Shown here: positions 8,444 to 16,737 of the stretch, in pieces | How positions within the stretch are numbered: position 1 is the stretch's first letter | How the letters are laid out: each line of letters starts with the position of its first letter | Origin: R-RK-3 sp963834945 | GTDB taxonomy: Bacteria; Pseudomonadota; Alphaproteobacteria; Rhizobiales; Rhodomicrobiaceae | DNA: 64,000 bases | Assembly (NCBI GenBank): GCA_963834945.1 | Contig: CAWIDT010000009.1 | Span: 372,001 to 436,000, forward strand | Direction: 5' to 3' | The notes under the pieces: model-generated | What the model was told of the DNA's origin: nothing | What the model saw: the letters and a program-made list of their open reading frames with translations, nothing else | Databases searched by the model: none | Made by a program: the position numbers and the translations under genes

Positions 8444-9282
8444 GTCTGTTCTGCCTGTGCGCCGGGGCCGGGCTTTCGGTTCTGTGGCTCGGTCAGGACG
8501 ATGCCGGCACGGCCGTCGTGGAGCGCCAGAAGGCCGTCCTCCGGCCTGCCATCCTGGTGACGAAGCGCCCGCTCGCCGTGGGAAGGCCGCTGTTCGAAGA
8601 CGACATCGGCTGGAAAGAGGTGCCCGACACCGCGCCCTATAGCGGCGCGCTGGTCCGCGGACAGGTCACGGAAGCCGAATTCGTCGGAGCGATACCGCGC
8701 CGCAGCTTCGCCGAGGGCGAGCCGCTGATCGGCGAGGATCTGGTGAAAGAGTCGGATCGCAAGTTCCTCGCGGCGATGCTCGGGCCGGGCAAGCGGGCCG
8801 TGGCGGTGCCGGTGGAGGCCCAGCAAAGCACGTCGGGCCTGGTGCTTCCGGATGACCATGTCGACGTGATCCTGACGCATGTCCTCACCGATACGCCGGG
8901 TAGCGTCAGCGGATCGGTGGCCGAGACGATCCTACACGATGTCCGGGTCATCGCGGTCGACCAGACCCTGACGCCGTCGCAAAAGCCGGCGGATGCCGGG
9001 CTGCTGTCGGAACCGAAACTGCCCCGGGTGGTCACGCTGGAAGTGGATGAAGCCCAGGCGCAAACGCTCGTCGTCGGATTGCAGATGGGCAAGCTCCAGC
9101 TGTCCTTGCGTTCGTTGCAGCGTCTGCCCGCGCAAGCAAACGCTCAACGTGACCTGCCGCCGACTTTCGCCTCGGATATTTCGCCCGCCCTGCGCCAGTT
9201 CGCGAGCAGGACGCATCAGGTGCAGCCAACGGCAAGTTCCATCGAAAGTTCGATCCGCAGGCCGCCCGTTCTGTCGAACTGA
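8413..9282 (+). CDS. cpaB: Flp pilus assembly protein CpaB/RcpC
   Basis: The protein has 289 residues. An N-terminal membrane segment is followed by a SAF domain (about residues 45-110, with Lys-Arg-Pro-Leu-Ala-Val-Gly) and the RcpC/CpaB domain with Arg-Ala-Val-Ala-Val-Pro-Val and Asp-Val-Ile-Leu-Thr. CpaB is a periplasmic component associated with the secretin. The tail after about residue 235 is Gln/Ser-rich and probably disordered. In most loci cpaC and cpaD follow here, but here the next gene is cpaE, and cpaC lies on the other strand at 15-16.6 kb. A fragment of repeat family A (9284-9303) begins two bases after the stop. Confidence 0.92.
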   Translation: MAFRSVLLILGLFCLCAGAGLSVLWLGQDDAGTAVVERQKAVLRPAILVTKRPLAVGRPLFEDDIGWKEVPDTAPYSGALVRGQVTEAEFVGAIPRRSFAEGEPLIGEDLVKESDRKFLAAMLGPGKRAVAVPVEAQQSTSGLVLPDDHVDVILTHVLTDTPGSVSGSVAETILHDVRVIAVDQTLTPSQKPADAGLLSEPKLPRVVTLEVDEAQAQTLVVGLQMGKLQLSLRSLQRLPAQANAQRDLPPTFASDISPALRQFASRTHQVQPTASSIESSIRRPPVLSN

Positions 9283-9283
9283 C

Positions 9284-9303
9284 GCTAGATCATGATCGAT
9301 TAG
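9284..9303. repeat. Fragment of palindromic repeat family A
   Basis: The sequence begins CTAGATCATGATCG, which matches the outer edge of the family A copy at 14633-14736 (the same 14 bases with one difference at the outermost G). It lies in the cpaB-cpaE junction, where cpaC and cpaD sit in most loci. No second half of the element is present. Confidence 0.55.
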
Positions 9304-9344
9304 CCGCGCACGACGGAGCGGCCCGGTGAAAGGACGAGACGAGC

Positions 9345-10541
9345 ATGGCCGAGACAACCGATCTTGCAATCGAAACGGCGGCGCCTCAGGCCGGCCAGGA
9401 CGCGAAGGTCTTCGTCCGGGATCAGCCCTCGCTTCAGATCGTCAAGAGGGCGCTTTCCGATCTCGGCATCAAGGACCTGCAAGCGCAGCTGGGCGATGTC
9501 GCGACCGCGTCGGGCTCACTAGCAAAATCCACGTCGCCCCGCCTGCTCATCGTCGATATCGCCGGCGTCGAGGACCCGGTGGCACGCCTGAACGAGCTGG
9601 CCAATGTCTGCGATCCGGACGTGAACGTCATCGCGGTCGGCGACCGGAACGACATCGTGCTCTACCGCGACCTGAAAAACATCGGCATCGCCGATTATTT
9701 CGTGAAGCCGCTGGTCAAGGACGTGGTGACGCGCATTTGCCGCAACGCGCTCAATCCGGGCCTCGAACAGCCCAAGATGCGCACCGGCAAGCTGATCTTC
9801 GTCATCGGCATGCGCGGCGGCGTCGGTGCGACCACCATCGCCACTCACACGGCGTGGCACCTTTCGGAGACCGGGCGTCGCCGCGTCGTGCTGCTCGATC
9901 TGGATGTGAAGCATGGCGATACGTCGCTGCAATTTGACATCGTGCCCAGCAATGCGCTGTGCGAGGCTGTCGAATTCCCCGACCGGGTCGACAAGCTGTT
10001 CCTCGACCGCGCGGTGCAGCCCGTCAGCGACCGGCTGCACCTGCTCGCCTCCGTCGCGCCGCTGACGCAGAACCCGCAGGTCGGCCCCGATGGCGTCGCG
10101 CCGCTGCTTGAGAAGCTTGCCGCGCAATATCGTTACGTGGTCGTGGATCTGCCCAAGCACCTTGCGGCGGACATCGTGCATTCGACGCTGCTTCCCCGCA
10201 CCTGCCTGCTGGTCAGCAATGGCAGCCTGTCCTCGGCGCGCGACGTCAATCGCTGGCGCGAGCAGATCGGCACGAACATCCTGGAGCGCAGCACCATCCA
10301 TGTGCTCAACCATCCAGCCCCAAGCGGAGCGCTGCCGGAGCGCGAGTTCATTCGCGCCGCCGGACAGGCGCCCGACTTTTCGATCGGCTATTACCGGGAT
10401 CTGGCGGAAGCGGCGTCTCTGGGGATCAAGGGTACGACCAACTGCGCCGGATTCACCCGCAGCCTGCAAAGCATCCTGCGCCCGCTGACAGGCGATCAGG
10501 TCGAGGCCCCGGTGCCGTTCTACCGCAGAATGTGGGGCTAG
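9345..10541 (+). CDS. cpaE: Pilus assembly ATPase-like protein CpaE/TadZ
   Basis: The protein has 398 residues. An atypical receiver-like domain covers about 20-135 (Leu-Leu-Ile-Val-Asp-Ile-Ala near 68-73, Val-Lys-Pro-Leu at 130-133). A ParA/MinD-type domain begins at about 149. Its P-loop reads Met-Arg-Gly-Gly-Val-Gly-Ala-Thr-Thr (156-164), without the deviant lysine of true ParA proteins; this is normal in CpaE. It positions the pilus machine at the membrane in the cytoplasm. It starts 62 bases after cpaB and ends 3 bases before cpaF. Confidence 0.93.
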   Translation: MAETTDLAIETAAPQAGQDAKVFVRDQPSLQIVKRALSDLGIKDLQAQLGDVATASGSLAKSTSPRLLIVDIAGVEDPVARLNELANVCDPDVNVIAVGDRNDIVLYRDLKNIGIADYFVKPLVKDVVTRICRNALNPGLEQPKMRTGKLIFVIGMRGGVGATTIATHTAWHLSETGRRRVVLLDLDVKHGDTSLQFDIVPSNALCEAVEFPDRVDKLFLDRAVQPVSDRLHLLASVAPLTQNPQVGPDGVAPLLEKLAAQYRYVVVDLPKHLAADIVHSTLLPRTCLLVSNGSLSSARDVNRWREQIGTNILERSTIHVLNHPAPSGALPEREFIRAAGQAPDFSIGYYRDLAEAASLGIKGTTNCAGFTRSLQSILRPLTGDQVEAPVPFYRRMWG

Positions 10542-10544
10542 GGC

Positions 10545-11927
10545 ATGGCTTTCGGCAGAAAAGCGACCGAGGCGCCGCCGCCACAGGACGATGCGATACC
10601 GCCGGGTGCGGTGTCCTTGCTGGCGGGGACGCAGACCTACGGATTGCAGAATGCGGCGACCAACGTCACCGACATGGTGCGCGACCAGATCTTCATCCGC
10701 ATCGAACCCTCGGCCGCGATCCGGATGACGAAGGCCGAGCTTACCACCTTCGTTCACACGCTCGTCGCGGAGATCGCCGTCGACCGGAAACTGCTGCTCA
10801 ATCAGAAGGAGCAGGACAGCCTGACGACCCTCATCGTCGACGAAATGGTGGGGCTGGGTCCGATCGAGCCTCTGATGCGCGATCCGACGGTCGCCGATAT
10901 TCTGATCAACGGTCCTAAAAGCATCTATGTCGAGCGGCGCGGCAAGCTGGAGCTGACGCCGCTGCAATTCCGCCATGACGCCCATGTGCTGCATGTGGCG
11001 CAGCGGATCGCCTCGGCGGTGGGGCGCAGCGTCGACGAATCGACGCCGCTGCTCGATGCGCGGCTCGCCGACGGCAGCCGCGTCAACGTGGTGATTCCGC
11101 CGCTGAGCATCCGGGGCCCGGCCATCTCCATCCGCAAATTCAGCCGCATGACCATCGGCTTTTCCAACTTCATCGCCAATGGATCGATGTCCGCGCCGAT
11201 GGCGCGGGCGCTCGAAATTGCCGGGCGGTGCCGGCTCAACATCATCGTCTCGGGCGGCACGGGCTCGGGCAAGACGACATTGCTGAACGCCCTCTCCAGC
11301 ATGATCGACCGGCAGGAGCGCATCATCACCATCGAGGATGCAGTGGAGCTGCAATTACAGCAGGAGCATGTGGTGCAGCTTGAGACGCGCACCGCCAATA
11401 TTGAAGGCCGTGGCAAGCTCGACCAGCGGGACCTGCTGCGCAACGCCCTGCGCATGCGCCCGGACCGCATCATCATCGGCGAGGTGCGCGGCGGCGAAGC
11501 CTTCGACATGCTGCAGGCGATGAACACCGGCCATGACGGCTCGATGTCCACCATTCACGCCAATTCGGCGCGCGATGCTCTCTCGCGCATCGAAAACATG
11601 ATTTTGATGAGCAGCGGCAATATGCCGGCGCGGGCGATCCGGGCTCAGATCGTCAGCGCCATCGACATGGTGGTGCACACCGAGCGCATGCGCGACGGCG
11701 TGCGCCGCGTGACCGAGGTCATCGAGGTGATGGGGATGGAGGGCGAGGCCATCACCGTCGGGGACCTGTTCAAATATGAGTATGAGGGCGAGAATTCGAA
11801 CGGCACTCTGCGCGGCGCCCATGTCGCCAACGCCACCCCGCCGCGCTTCCTGCAGCGATTGAAATATTTCAACCTCGCCGAGCCGTTTCTGGATGCGCTC
11901 GGCATCCCGGATAAGAGGATCGGCTGA
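10545..11927 (+). CDS. cpaF: Tad pilus motor ATPase CpaF/TadA
   Basis: The 460-residue type II/IV secretion ATPase drives assembly, and in some species retraction, of Flp pili. Walker A is Gly-Gly-Thr-Gly-Ser-Gly-Lys-Thr-Thr at 237-245. The Asp box (Ile-Thr-Ile-Glu-Asp), the Walker B region (Arg-Ile-Ile-Ile-Gly-Glu-Val-Arg-Gly-Gly-Glu) and the His box (Gly-Ser-Met-Ser-Thr-Ile-His-Ala-Asn) are all present. An N-terminal part of about 90 residues precedes the conserved core. The start at 10545 has GGGG upstream, 3 bases after cpaE ends. Confidence 0.97.
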   Translation: MAFGRKATEAPPPQDDAIPPGAVSLLAGTQTYGLQNAATNVTDMVRDQIFIRIEPSAAIRMTKAELTTFVHTLVAEIAVDRKLLLNQKEQDSLTTLIVDEMVGLGPIEPLMRDPTVADILINGPKSIYVERRGKLELTPLQFRHDAHVLHVAQRIASAVGRSVDESTPLLDARLADGSRVNVVIPPLSIRGPAISIRKFSRMTIGFSNFIANGSMSAPMARALEIAGRCRLNIIVSGGTGSGKTTLLNALSSMIDRQERIITIEDAVELQLQQEHVVQLETRTANIEGRGKLDQRDLLRNALRMRPDRIIIGEVRGGEAFDMLQAMNTGHDGSMSTIHANSARDALSRIENMILMSSGNMPARAIRAQIVSAIDMVVHTERMRDGVRRVTEVIEVMGMEGEAITVGDLFKYEYEGENSNGTLRGAHVANATPPRFLQRLKYFNLAEPFLDALGIPDKRIG

Positions 11928-11932
11928 CCGCT

Positions 11933-12886
11933 ATGACGCACGCCGTCTTTGCCATGGTTTTCCTCTTGCTCGCCGGCGTCGCCGCGCTCGGCGCCGCCTT
12001 CAATGTGGGCCGGCGGGAACGCAGGCACATGGCACAGCGCGTCGCGCGGGTGGCCGAGAACGCGCGGGAAGCGAGCCGGCAGAATGGCGCCTCCGTCGGG
12101 GCACAGTTGGCGCAGTTCGACGGCTCCGTCCGGGGCATTTTCAGCTTCGGCATGCCCCGCACATGGGCGATGACCGCGAATGCGCTGATCCTCACGGCCA
12201 GCGCCGGCATCGCCGGCATGGTGGCCTGGTTCGTGGCGCGCTATGGCATCGGCTTTTCCCCCTTTCTGGCCGGACTGACGATGGCCGGCGGTTTCATCAT
12301 GGTGCCTCGCTTCATACTGGCGCGCCAGCAATGGCAGGCGGAGACCGCCTTCACCGAAGCGTTTCCCGAAACGCTGGATTCGGTCACGCGCATGCTTCAG
12401 GCCGGCATGCCGATCGCGGCGGCGCTGCGCTCCGTGGGCAATGAAGCCCCGTCGCCCATCAACGGCGTTTTCGGCAAGATTGCCGATCAGACCAATATCG
12501 GCGTCAGCATTTCCGATGCGCTCGACGCAAGCAGCCGCCGCATCGGGCTGCCCGATTTCCGCTTCTTCGCCGTCGCCATCGTTTTGCAGAGCACCACCGG
12601 CGGCAATATGGTGTCGACGCTGGAGCGATTGTCAGAAATCATCCGCAAACGCCGGGCGGTGCGTAAAAAAGCCAAGGCGGTGACGGCCGAGGTGCGGTTC
12701 GCGGCCTATATTCTGGGCGCGCTGCCGTTCCTGACCGTCGGCGCGCTGCTGGTGATCCAGCCGGACTATCTGGACGTGCTGTTCGCCGATCCGCGCGGAC
12801 ATGTCGTCATGGGCATCGCCGCCGGCCTGCTAGCCCTGGCCGCCTTGTCGATCCGCACGCTGATGGGCAGCGTCAACAATGTTTGA
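11933..12886 (+). CDS. tadB: Tad pilus inner-membrane platform protein TadB
   Basis: The 317-residue protein belongs to the type II secretion F family, with a hydrophobic N terminus, the central GspF domain (Ala-Phe-Pro-Glu-Thr-Leu-Asp to Met-Leu-Gln-Ala-Gly) and two C-terminal membrane segments. It forms the inner-membrane platform with TadC and contacts the CpaF motor. It starts 5 bases after the cpaF stop, which supports a single transcript. Confidence 0.93.
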   Translation: MTHAVFAMVFLLLAGVAALGAAFNVGRRERRHMAQRVARVAENAREASRQNGASVGAQLAQFDGSVRGIFSFGMPRTWAMTANALILTASAGIAGMVAWFVARYGIGFSPFLAGLTMAGGFIMVPRFILARQQWQAETAFTEAFPETLDSVTRMLQAGMPIAAALRSVGNEAPSPINGVFGKIADQTNIGVSISDALDASSRRIGLPDFRFFAVAIVLQSTTGGNMVSTLERLSEIIRKRRAVRKKAKAVTAEVRFAAYILGALPFLTVGALLVIQPDYLDVLFADPRGHVVMGIAAGLLALAALSIRTLMGSVNNV

Positions 12887-12928
12887 GCAAGCCTGCGCGA
12901 GAGCATTGGCCGCGCGGCAGGTGGCGTC

Positions 12929-13828
12929 ATGAGTTCGATGAGCGCGCTCATCCTGGTTGCGATCGCCATATTGCTGTCCTGCGGCCTGGGCCTCGTCGCG
13001 GCCGGTCTGCGCGAGAAGGCCGACCGCCGCGCGCTTCGCATCCAGCTTATCGAACCGAAAGCCGCAAAAGAGACGGTGGCGCGCAACGCTGAAATCCTGC
13101 GCCTGAAGGAAATTGCCGGTTTCACCGAAGGCGAGCACCGGCAGATCATCCTGACCTCGGCGAAATTGGGCATCCCGGCGCATCTGGCCCAAGCTTATTT
13201 TGCCGGGGCCAGGCTGGTGCTGGCCTTGGTCGCCGGCTTGGCCGCGCTGCGCTGGGTGCCCGGCGATACGGAATTGACACTGAAAGCCGCCGCCTTCGTC
13301 TTCGCCGCCATCGTGGCCTGGTTCATTCCGATCTGGTTCGTCAAACGCAAGGTCAAGCAGCACAAGCGGGCGGTTGGCCAGGGATTGGCGGATGCGCTGG
13401 AGTTGCTCGCCATCTGCATGGAGGCCGGCATCGCGCTCGAGAGCGGCCTGGAGCGGGTCTCAAAAGAGCTGAAATCCTCGCATCCCGAACTTGCCGAAGA
13501 GCTTGGTCGCACCTGGGCGGAAATCAGCATCCTGCCGAACCGGGAGCTGGCGTTCAACAATCTGGCCGCGAGGGTCAATCTGCCGGCGGTGCGTTCGGTG
13601 GTCGGCATGCTGGTGCAATCGCTGCGCTACGGCACGCCGCTGGTCAGCGGCTTGCGCATCGCCGCCGCCGAAATCCGCCTGGATCAGATCACGCGGCTTG
13701 AGGAAAAGGCCAATCAGCTTCCCGCTTTGATGACGATCCCGGTGATGCTGTTCATCATGCCGACCATCTTCCTGATCGTGGGCGGCCCGGCCGTCATCCG
13801 CGTCCTGACGATCTTTAACGGCGGCTAG
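12929..13828 (+). CDS. tadC: Tad pilus inner-membrane platform protein TadC
   Basis: The 299-residue protein is a second type II secretion F-domain protein, paralogous to TadB. It has an N-terminal membrane helix, a pair of hydrophobic segments at about 85-135, a GspF core with Glu-Ala-Gly-Ile-Ala-Leu-Glu-Ser-Gly-Leu-Glu, and a C-terminal hydrophobic pair. An AGGTGG site precedes the ATG. It is the last gene of the plus-strand half of the locus. The facing half begins about 250 bp further on. Confidence 0.93.
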   Translation: MSSMSALILVAIAILLSCGLGLVAAGLREKADRRALRIQLIEPKAAKETVARNAEILRLKEIAGFTEGEHRQIILTSAKLGIPAHLAQAYFAGARLVLALVAGLAALRWVPGDTELTLKAAAFVFAAIVAWFIPIWFVKRKVKQHKRAVGQGLADALELLAICMEAGIALESGLERVSKELKSSHPELAEELGRTWAEISILPNRELAFNNLAARVNLPAVRSVVGMLVQSLRYGTPLVSGLRIAAAEIRLDQITRLEEKANQLPALMTIPVMLFIMPTIFLIVGGPAVIRVLTIFNGG

Positions 13829-14082
13829 CCGCTGGCGGCCCTGGGTAAGCCGGGCGGCGCACCACGCTGTCGTCCCGGACACCGCAGGACGGTCCTGGCG
13901 AGGCCAGCCGAGCGCTATGCACTGGCGTCGTCCCGGACGGCCGCAGGCCGAGCCGGGATCCCTCAGGATACATGCGCGGTGTGGCATTGCGGCTATGGGA
14001 TTGGGTCCCGGCTCGCCGCTTCGCGTCGTCGGGGATGACGATGGGGCGTGCGGGAGGGGCGGCGCCGCGACGGCCGAGGGGC
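13829..14082. repeat. Intergenic palindrome-rich repeat between convergent tad operons
   Basis: This region holds several copies of a GTCGTCCCGGAC-type motif with its partner CCGGGATCC / GGGTCCCGGC and GGGATGACG. It is a compound inverted repeat of the kind scattered through alphaproteobacterial intergenic DNA. Related sequences in this window lie at about 43034-43130, 44930-45013 and 46671-46793. It separates the convergent tadC and tadD genes, and the hairpins could act as a bidirectional transcription end, though no T-run is seen. Confidence 0.5.
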
Positions 14083-14619
14083 TTAATGCGGAAGCTTGAC
14101 CTCGGCTTCCTTGATGAGCTTCATGTTGTTTGTGACGGTGGGGTCGTCGGGGCGGAGCTGTTTTGCCTTGGCGAACTTGGCCTGCGCCGCCTTCAATTTG
14201 CCCCGCAGCAGAAGCGAATAGCCCTGGTTGTTGATGATCTGGGCGGTTTCGCCGGACAGCTTGATCGCCTCGCTATAGGCGCGGTCTGCCAGCTCGAAGC
14301 GGCGAAGCTGATCGTAGGTGGCGGCGAGCCCGATCCAGGCTTTGGCGTCGCGCGGATTGTGCTCCACCGCCGCGCGGAAAGAGCGCTCGGCGAGGCCGAA
14401 ATCGCTGCGCCGATAGGCGGCGTAAGCGCGGCGCAGCGGCGATCGCGCCAAATCCGTATCGGCCTCGGCGGTGAGGGAGGCCTCGCTCGATGCTGTTTCG
14501 CCTTCGGCGCCCGCATTCTCCATCTGCGAGCAGCCGGCGAGGCCCAGCAATGAGAGTGCGAGCGCGTAGCGGAGGAGCGGGCCGCGCATTGGCGCTTTTT
14601 GGGGCGTGTCGCCGGTCAT
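14083..14619 (-). CDS. tadD: TadD-like tetratricopeptide lipoprotein
   Basis: The 178-residue precursor has a lipoprotein signal (Leu-Ser-Leu-Leu-Gly-Leu-Ala-Gly-Cys-Ser). Three TPR motifs follow, for example Tyr-Arg-Arg-Ser-Asp-Phe-Gly-Leu-Ala-Glu-Arg-Ser and Ala-Lys-Ala-Trp-Ile-Gly-Leu-Ala-Ala-Thr-Tyr. TadD proteins are outer-membrane lipoproteins that act like pilotins for the secretin. The ATG at 14619 has an AGGTG site; a later ATG at 14589 lacks one. Repeat A (14633-14736) directly precedes the gene and fills the space up to the next gene, so its promoter is either the upstream operon's or within the repeat. Confidence 0.85.
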   Translation of the reverse strand: MTGDTPQKAPMRGPLLRYALALSLLGLAGCSQMENAGAEGETASSEASLTAEADTDLARSPLRRAYAAYRRSDFGLAERSFRAAVEHNPRDAKAWIGLAATYDQLRRFELADRAYSEAIKLSGETAQIINNQGYSLLLRGKLKAAQAKFAKAKQLRPDDPTVTNNMKLIKEAEVKLPH

Positions 14620-14632
14620 GCAAACACCTGAT

Positions 14633-14736
14633 CTAGAGCACGATCGGGAAAACTGGACACCGGTTTTCCCGAAAAATCGTGCGAAAACAAAGGACTCGGG
14701 AGCATTATCGTTTCCGTTTGAAGCGATCATGATCTA
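14633..14736 (-). repeat. Palindromic repeat family A, copy 1
   Basis: This is an element of about 104 bp. Starting from CTAG at 14633 it has a hairpin module (GCACGATCGGGAAAAC ... GTTTTCCCGAAAAATCGTGC), a short AT-rich spacer, then a second imperfect palindrome ending GATCATGATCTA. It is in the opposite orientation to the copies at 51705, 52443 and 55744. The last CTA, read on the minus strand, is the TAG stop of the gene at 14734-15087. Confidence 0.85.
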
Positions 14737-15087
14737 ATGGGAGGCGGTGGCCGACGCGTCGCCGCTAGTCGTACCCGGCGCCGAGGTGTTCGGGAGCGTA
14801 GCCGTTTCGTTTTGCGCCGGGGGTTCCAGACTCTGGCGGTAGCGGCGAACCGCGTCCGCCGAACGCTTGCCGTCGCCGGGAATGGAGCGGGCACCGACCC
14901 TGGGCGGCCAGGGATCGATCACGTGGGCGGCCGCATTCGTGTCCTTGGCGTCGCCGGCGCCGGGTGTCACGGTATCTCTGCGGTCAAGATAGGGCCCGAA
15001 CAGATCGTCGAACAGATCGCCGCCGGCGACGGCCTGGCCCTGCATGGCCAACATCGACAGGCCGAGCATCCCGATCAATCTCAACAT
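14734..15087 (-). CDS. Small secreted protein of the tad locus (unrecognised family)
   Basis: The 117-residue protein has a Sec-type signal (Met-Leu-Arg-Leu-Ile-Gly-Met-Leu-Gly to Gln-Ala-Val-Ala-Gly-Gly). The mature part contains Val-Ile-Asp-Pro-Trp-Pro-Pro-Arg-Val-Gly and Arg-Arg-Tyr-Arg-Gln-Ser, and a Ser/Thr-rich tail. It lies directly after cpaC and before tadD, where many loci have the CpaD lipoprotein, but it has no lipobox and is much shorter than CpaD. I therefore regard it as a periplasmic accessory of the secretin, not CpaD. The ATG at 15087 has a GGAG site. Its TAG stop lies in the edge of repeat A. Confidence 0.7.
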   Translation of the reverse strand: MLRLIGMLGLSMLAMQGQAVAGGDLFDDLFGPYLDRRDTVTPGAGDAKDTNAAAHVIDPWPPRVGARSIPGDGKRSADAVRRYRQSLEPPAQNETATLPNTSAPGTTSGDASATASH

Positions 15088-15123
15088 GGACTTTTCACTC
15101 CAAGCTTTGGCGCTGCGCCACAT

Positions 15124-16602
15124 CTATTCAAGGATGTGGCCATAGGGTTCGCTCGCGCCTCGGGCGATGGTGGGCTCAGTGCCCTTACGACCGACATCGG
15201 TGCGCCCGAGCAGGAAGAGGTCGCGGTCGTTGCTGGGCTGCATCGTATCGAGCGGCGTGCTCAGCGGCTGGCCGGGGGCGGCCGGGGAGACCAGATGCGG
15301 CGTGACGATCACCACGAGGTCGGTTTCGTTCTGTTGGAAGGATGCGCTGCGAAGCAAGGCGCCCAGGATCGGCAGCGACCCGAGCCAGGGCACTTCGGAA
15401 ATGTTGCGCAAGCCCTCCGACTGGAGCAGGCCGGCAATGGCAAAACTCTGCCCGTCGCGCAGCTCGATCGTCGTCTTCGCCTCGCGCTTCGTCAGCGCCG
15501 GGATGACGAAGCCCTGGTTGCGGATCGCGTTGGTATAGTCGAGCTGGCTGACCGAAGGCGAGAGCTTGAGATTGATGATCCCGTCCGCCAGCACTGTGGG
15601 GACGAAGGTCAGATTGACGCCGAACGGCTTGTAGTCGACGGTGATGGTCGGCGTGGCCCCCGAGGATGGCTGCACCACCGGGACCGGGATTTCTCCGCCT
15701 GCAAGAAAGCTGGCGGTATCGCCGGAGAGCGCTACGAGATCGGGTTCGGCAAGCCGGCGTGCGACGCCGCGCGATTCCAGCGCGCTGATGATGACGTCGA
15801 TGCTGGTGCCGCCATTCGCCAGATTGGCGACCGCGACGCCGAACGGGGCCGAAGTGGTTGCCCCGGCGAAGGTTCCCAGCGTCTGGAACAGCGGCAACCC
15901 GCCGGGCGTCCCGTCGGAGCCGACCTGCGTCGGGCCGCCGATGCCAGTGTTGATGCCCTTGCTGCCGCCTTTGTTGCCGACGAACCAGTTGATGCCGAGA
16001 TTGCGTCCCGCTTCGCGGCTGGCTTCGATGAAGCGCACCTTCAGCAGCACCTGCTGCGCCGCAGCGACCTGCATCATGTTGACGACGGTGTTGTCGGGCG
16101 CAAGGCCCTTGGCGAAGGCGACGGCGCGCTCGGCATCGACGGCGCTGCGCACCTTGCCGCTGAGCACGATCTGCTCCTGGTTGCTGGAGACGCGGATGCC
16201 GGAGTTGCCGATGGTCTGGCGGATTTTGCGCGCGATGTAATCCGCGTCGATGGCGACCTCGACATCGATCACGCTCACCAGTTTCTTGTCCTGGTCGAAG
16301 ACGGAGATGTTGGTGGTGCCGATCTTCTTGCCTTGAAGGTAGATGATGCGGTCCGACATCGGCAGCACGTCCGCGATGTCGGGGGCGCCGACCACCGCAG
16401 AGGCGAACGGCGTGTCGAATTCGAAGGTGCGCGATTTGTTGCGGGTTACGACGACATGACGGATGGGCTTCGCGTGCGTGGCGGAATCGGTGAGTTCAGC
16501 CGCCGAACTGAGCGGCGGCGCACCGAAATTGAGCAAAGACAGGCAAGATGCCAGGAGCAAACATCGTACGGCCGAAACCCGGGCGCGTCGCGTGGCGGGC
16601 AT
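15124..16602 (-). CDS. cpaC: Outer-membrane secretin CpaC/RcpA of the Tad pilus
   Basis: The protein has 492 residues if started at the ATG at 16602, which gives a clean signal peptide of about 34 residues; an ATG at 16638 and a GTG at 16650 are alternatives. The N-terminal pilus/BON region contains Gly-Ala-Pro-Asp-Ile-Ala-Asp-Val-Leu-Pro and Ile-Tyr-Leu-Gln-Gly-Lys-Lys-Ile-Gly-Thr-Thr-Asn. The C-terminal secretin domain ends with Glu-Val-Pro-Trp-Leu-Gly-Ser-Leu-Pro-Ile-Leu-Gly-Ala-Leu and Asn-Glu-Thr-Asp-Leu-Val-Val-Ile-Val-Thr-Pro. It forms the outer-membrane channel. It is displaced from its usual place between cpaB and cpaE. Confidence 0.95.
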   Translation of the reverse strand: MPATRRARVSAVRCLLLASCLSLLNFGAPPLSSAAELTDSATHAKPIRHVVVTRNKSRTFEFDTPFASAVVGAPDIADVLPMSDRIIYLQGKKIGTTNISVFDQDKKLVSVIDVEVAIDADYIARKIRQTIGNSGIRVSSNQEQIVLSGKVRSAVDAERAVAFAKGLAPDNTVVNMMQVAAAQQVLLKVRFIEASREAGRNLGINWFVGNKGGSKGINTGIGGPTQVGSDGTPGGLPLFQTLGTFAGATTSAPFGVAVANLANGGTSIDVIISALESRGVARRLAEPDLVALSGDTASFLAGGEIPVPVVQPSSGATPTITVDYKPFGVNLTFVPTVLADGIINLKLSPSVSQLDYTNAIRNQGFVIPALTKREAKTTIELRDGQSFAIAGLLQSEGLRNISEVPWLGSLPILGALLRSASFQQNETDLVVIVTPHLVSPAAPGQPLSTPLDTMQPSNDRDLFLLGRTDVGRKGTEPTIARGASEPYGHILE

Positions 16603-16737
16603 GGCAAAATTGCCACCCGCGTGACTCTGATGATGCATAATGTACCCCACTGCGCGCCGGACGCTCAGACAGAATCATGAGTAGCGCTACTGATGGGGCA
16701 GACTAATCAGAGCCGGGATACACGCTCAAGTGGCAAT

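Noticed and set aside
9519..11354. Long open frame on the minus strand opposite cpaE and cpaF
   Set aside because: Its translation is rich in Arg, His, Asp and Gln without domains, and cpaE and cpaF on the other strand have intact family motifs. It is a GC-driven antisense frame.
14734..15087. CpaD lipoprotein
   Set aside because: The protein is about half the length of CpaD and has no lipobox cysteine, although its position would fit.
14737..16680. 647-codon plus-strand frame opposite cpaC
   Set aside because: The cpaC secretin on the minus strand has complete secretin motifs, whereas this frame has none.
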